This document shows, in pieces, positions 61,929-64,000 of a stretch of DNA of 64,000 nt. The notes below the pieces were generated by a model that had not been told where the DNA came from, searched no databases, and saw only the letters and a list, made by a program, of their open reading frames with translations. The stretch is from contig NZ_LKTM01000013.1 in NCBI RefSeq assembly GCF_001417955.2, forward strand, positions 47,574 through 111,573, in the 5' to 3' direction. Each line of letters opens with the position of its first letter. The first letter of the stretch is position 1. This DNA comes from Mycobacterium gordonae (GTDB taxonomy: Bacteria; Actinomycetota; Actinomycetes; Mycobacteriales; Mycobacteriaceae). The position numbers and the translations under genes are program-made.

Positions 61929-62936
61929 ATGGCCGGCACGGGAACCGTCGCGGTGATGGGCGCGGGCGCATGGGGCACGGTGCTGGCCAAGGTGCTTGCC
62001 GATGCCGGGGGCGACGTCACATTGTGGGCGCGGCGCGCGGATGTCGCCGACAAGATCAATAAGACCCGGTACAACCCCGACTACCTTCCCGGCACCTTGC
62101 TTCCGGCGGGCATCCGCGCCACCAACGACGCGGAGGAAGCGCTGGCCGGCGTCACGACTGTGCTACTCGGGGTCCCGGCCCAGACCATGCGCGCCAATCT
62201 CGAACAGTGGAACGGCATGTGGGCCGACGGCGCGACTCTGGTCAGCTTGGCCAAGGGGATCGAGCTGGGCACCCTGATGCGGATGAGCCAGGTGATCGTT
62301 TCGGTCACCGGGGTGGACGCATCCCAGGTCGCGGTGATCTCCGGGCCGAACCTCGCCAGTGAGATCGCCGAGAGTCAGCCCGCCGCCACCGTCGTCGCGT
62401 GCAGCGACTCCGGACGTGCCGTGGCGTTGCAGCGGTTTTTGAACAGTGGCTACTTCCGTCCCTACACCAACTCCGATGTGGTGGGGACCGAGATCGGTGG
62501 CGCGTGCAAGAACGTCATCGCGCTGGCGTGCGGGATGGCGGTCGGGGTCGGGTTGGGGGAGAACACGGCGGCGGCCATCATCACTCGCGGGCTGGCCGAG
62601 ATCATGCGACTGGGGCTGGCGCTGGGCGCCAAGGGCACGACGTTGGCGGGGCTGGCCGGGGTGGGTGACCTGGTGGCCACCTGCACCTCTCCTTATTCGC
62701 GCAATCGCTCGCTGGGCGAGCGGCTGGGACGCGGCGACACCATGCATACGGCCCTGCACGGCAAGGACGGCCACGTCGTCGAGGGCGTGACCTCCTGCGA
62801 GTCGGTGCTGGCCCTGGCGTCCAGCTACGACGTCGAGATGCCACTGACGGACGCCGTGCACCGGGTCTGCCACAAGGGGCTGTCGGTCAACGACGCGATT
62901 GCTCTGCTACTGGGCCGCAGCACCAAGCCGGAGTGA
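61929..62936 (+). CDS. gpsA: Glycerol-3-phosphate dehydrogenase [NAD(P)+]
   Basis: The 335-residue enzyme reduces dihydroxyacetone phosphate to sn-glycerol 3-phosphate for phospholipids (M. tuberculosis gpdA2). The NAD motif [22 protein letters not shown] is at residues 7-28. The C-terminal domain carries the catalytic Lys in [19 protein letters not shown] near residue 195, and the helical [26 protein letters not shown] 61929 is chosen; TATAAG (61914-61919) just upstream could be the -10. Confidence 0.95.
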   Translation: MAGTGTVAVMGAGAWGTVLAKVLADAGGDVTLWARRADVADKINKTRYNPDYLPGTLLPAGIRATNDAEEALAGVTTVLLGVPAQTMRANLEQWNGMWADGATLVSLAKGIELGTLMRMSQVIVSVTGVDASQVAVISGPNLASEIAESQPAATVVACSDSGRAVALQRFLNSGYFRPYTNSDVVGTEIGGACKNVIALACGMAVGVGLGENTAAAIITRGLAEIMRLGLALGAKGTTLAGLAGVGDLVATCTSPYSRNRSLGERLGRGDTMHTALHGKDGHVVEGVTSCESVLALASSYDVEMPLTDAVHRVCHKGLSVNDAIALLLGRSTKPE

Positions 62937-63188
62937 ATTGCAGTAGTCGCCGGCGGATCCCGCGCGATTTTGCAGTAGTCGGACCCGGATCGAATCCGCC
63001 CGCGTTGGCGTGACAATCAGCTACTAATAAGCGGCGGCAAGAAGCGTCGCCGCGCGAATGGCTGTATTCGATGACCGGTGCCTGTCGGGGAGCGTGGGGG
63101 AAGTCGGGCTGCGCTCGGACAGCGTGCCCCGGAGTTCGCGACTCATGACTGGGCCGTTTGACCTCTCCGGGTCGATTGGAGCTCCCTG
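62937..63188. other. Gap gpsA/PE_PGRS with a short direct repeat
   Basis: This stretch of 252 bp has no gene. TTGCAGTAGTCG occurs at 62938-62949 and again at 62970-62981, with CGCGCGATTT between. No terminator hairpin or clear PE_PGRS promoter was found. Confidence 0.5.
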
Positions 63189-64000
63189 ATGTCGCCCTTT
63201 CTGATCGCCGCTCCGCAGGCTCTGAGCGCTGCGGCCGCGGACTTGGGAGCGATAGGGGAGGCGGTCCGCCAGGCGACGGCGGTGGCGGCGCCGACGGCGA
63301 CGATCATGCCCGCCGCCGCCGACGAGGTGTCGGCGGTCATCGCGGCCCTATTCGGCACCGTCGGCCAGGAGTATCAAGCAGTCAGTGCGCAGGCGGCGGA
63401 GTTCCACGCCCAATTCGTGCGGGCGCTGGCAGCGGCGAGCGGCTCTTACGCGGCTGTGGAAGCGGCGAGTGCCGACGCCCTGGGCTCGCTGGAGGAGCAG
63501 GTCTTGGGTGCGATCAATGCGCCGGCGAATCTGCTGTTGGGGAGGCCTTTGATCGGCCCGGGGACCGATGGCGCGGCAGGTACCGGTGCCGCGGGTGGGC
63601 CCGGCGGACTGCTGTGGGGGCGCGGAGGCAACGGCGGGTCGGGCGCGGCCGGGCATGCCGGTGGGGCCGGCGGCGCCGCCGGGTTGTTGGGTGTGGGCGG
63701 AGCCGGCGGTGCCGGCGGCGCGGGCGCCAACGGTGGAACAGGTGGCAGCGGCGGTTGGTTGTGGGGCAACGGCGGTGCCGGCGGTATGGGTGGGGTCGGC
63801 GGTAACGGAGGCACCGGCGGCAATGCGTTGCTCTTCGGTTCCGGTGGTGCCGGCGGGGCAGGCGGGACGGGCCTCGGCGGCTCGATCGGCACACCGGGCA
63901 GCCCAGGCAGCGCCGTGGCTGCCGGCGGCGGCGGTGGCGACGGCGGCAGCGGCGCTGGGGGCACTGGTGGAGCGGGCGGGCGCGGTGGACTGATCCTGGG
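63189..64000 (+). CDS. PE_PGRS family protein, 5' part only
   Basis: The frame is open from ATG 63189 to the end of the window (270 residues, no stop). Residues 1-95 form a PE domain: [68 protein letters not shown] transition [20 protein letters not shown] is followed by Gly-Gly-Ala/Asn PGRS repeats ([20 protein letters not shown] and so on). PE domains direct secretion through ESX-5, and the PGRS part is exported or surface-located. PE is normally followed by a long repeat, so much of the gene is missing. M. tuberculosis has ddlA after gpdA2, so this gene is an insertion relative to that order. Confidence 0.93.
   Translation, partial: MSPFLIAAPQALSAAAADLGAIGEAVRQATAVAAPTATIMPAAADEVSAVIAALFGTVGQEYQAVSAQAAEFHAQFVRALAAASGSYAAVEAASADALGSLEEQVLGAINAPANLLLGRPLIGPGTDGAAGTGAAGGPGGLLWGRGGNGGSGAAGHAGGAGGAAGLLGVGGAGGAGGAGANGGTGGSGGWLWGNGGAGGMGGVGGNGGTGGNALLFGSGGAGGAGGTGLGGSIGTPGSPGSAVAAGGGGGDGGSGAGGTGGAGGRGGLIL

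Overview
The window is chromosomal DNA of a mycobacterium. Evidence: very high G+C, GTG/TTG starts with 1-4 nt start/stop overlaps, many promoters whose -10 hexamer sits 7-8 nt before the start codon (leaderless mRNAs), and mycobacteria-specific genes (mmpS/mmpL, PE_PGRS, cfp6, hupB with a PAKKA tail, fbiD, ppk1, lppZ-like and lpqA-like lipoproteins). A PE_PGRS gene suggests a slow grower. Gene order follows the M. tuberculosis Rv3032-Rv2982c block as I remember it, read on the other strand, but with extra genes and without the esx/PE/PPE/IS block expected beside mnmA. It therefore looks like a non-tuberculosis species; I cannot name it.

Layout. 1-2987: end of an unknown gene, a TIGR01777-type epimerase and a divergent SDR. 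2984-6817: glycosyltransferase, GH57 branching enzyme and methyltransferase of the methylglucose lipopolysaccharide/glucan pathway. 7035-8814: electron transfer flavoprotein fixAB. 8958-11594: an OlsB/OlsA-like acyltransferase pair, DUF427 and SRPBCC genes. 11600-15650: FeS photolyase, divergent from iscS-mnmA. 15647-18235: PknH-sensor lipoprotein, MetE-like protein, SRPBCC-ArsR operon. 18327-26364: ligA, then an apparent insert of TetR, MmpS, MmpL and a GAF-GGDEF-EAL protein. 26555-33127: ACT protein, gatCA, pfkA, a MinD/EspI-like ATPase, gatB. 33249-38806: flavin reductase, LppZ-like, DoxX, a DUF4333 plus LpqM-like metallopeptidase pair, Cfp6. 39007-42594: ilvBNC preceded by a leader peptide and terminator. 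42730-46590: WrbA, phytoene-dehydrogenase-like oxidoreductase, GT2-TPR protein. 46902-53426: serA, leuB, MFS, FAH-family hydrolase, gltX, tRNA-Gln, tRNA-Glu. 53463-57824: FDOR protein, IclR regulator divergent from leuCD, hupB. 57883-62936: mutT1, ppk1, fbiD, gpsA. 63189 to the end: PE_PGRS, cut by the window edge.

The genes form several working sets: branched-chain amino acid synthesis (ilvBNC, leuB, leuCD), serine synthesis (serA), indirect Gln-tRNA(Gln) synthesis (gatC, gatA, gatB, gltX, tRNA-Gln), tRNA thiolation (iscS, mnmA) and F420 synthesis and use (fbiD and the FDOR protein).

The less ordinary content lies between genes: a 56-bp hairpin repeat family with different stems but shared flanks, a GCGAGCAGACGCAAAA long-palindrome family, a duplicated 20-bp TetR operator, duplicated ArsR operators, an ilvB attenuator, and palindromes beside the photolyase, leuC and gatC promoters.
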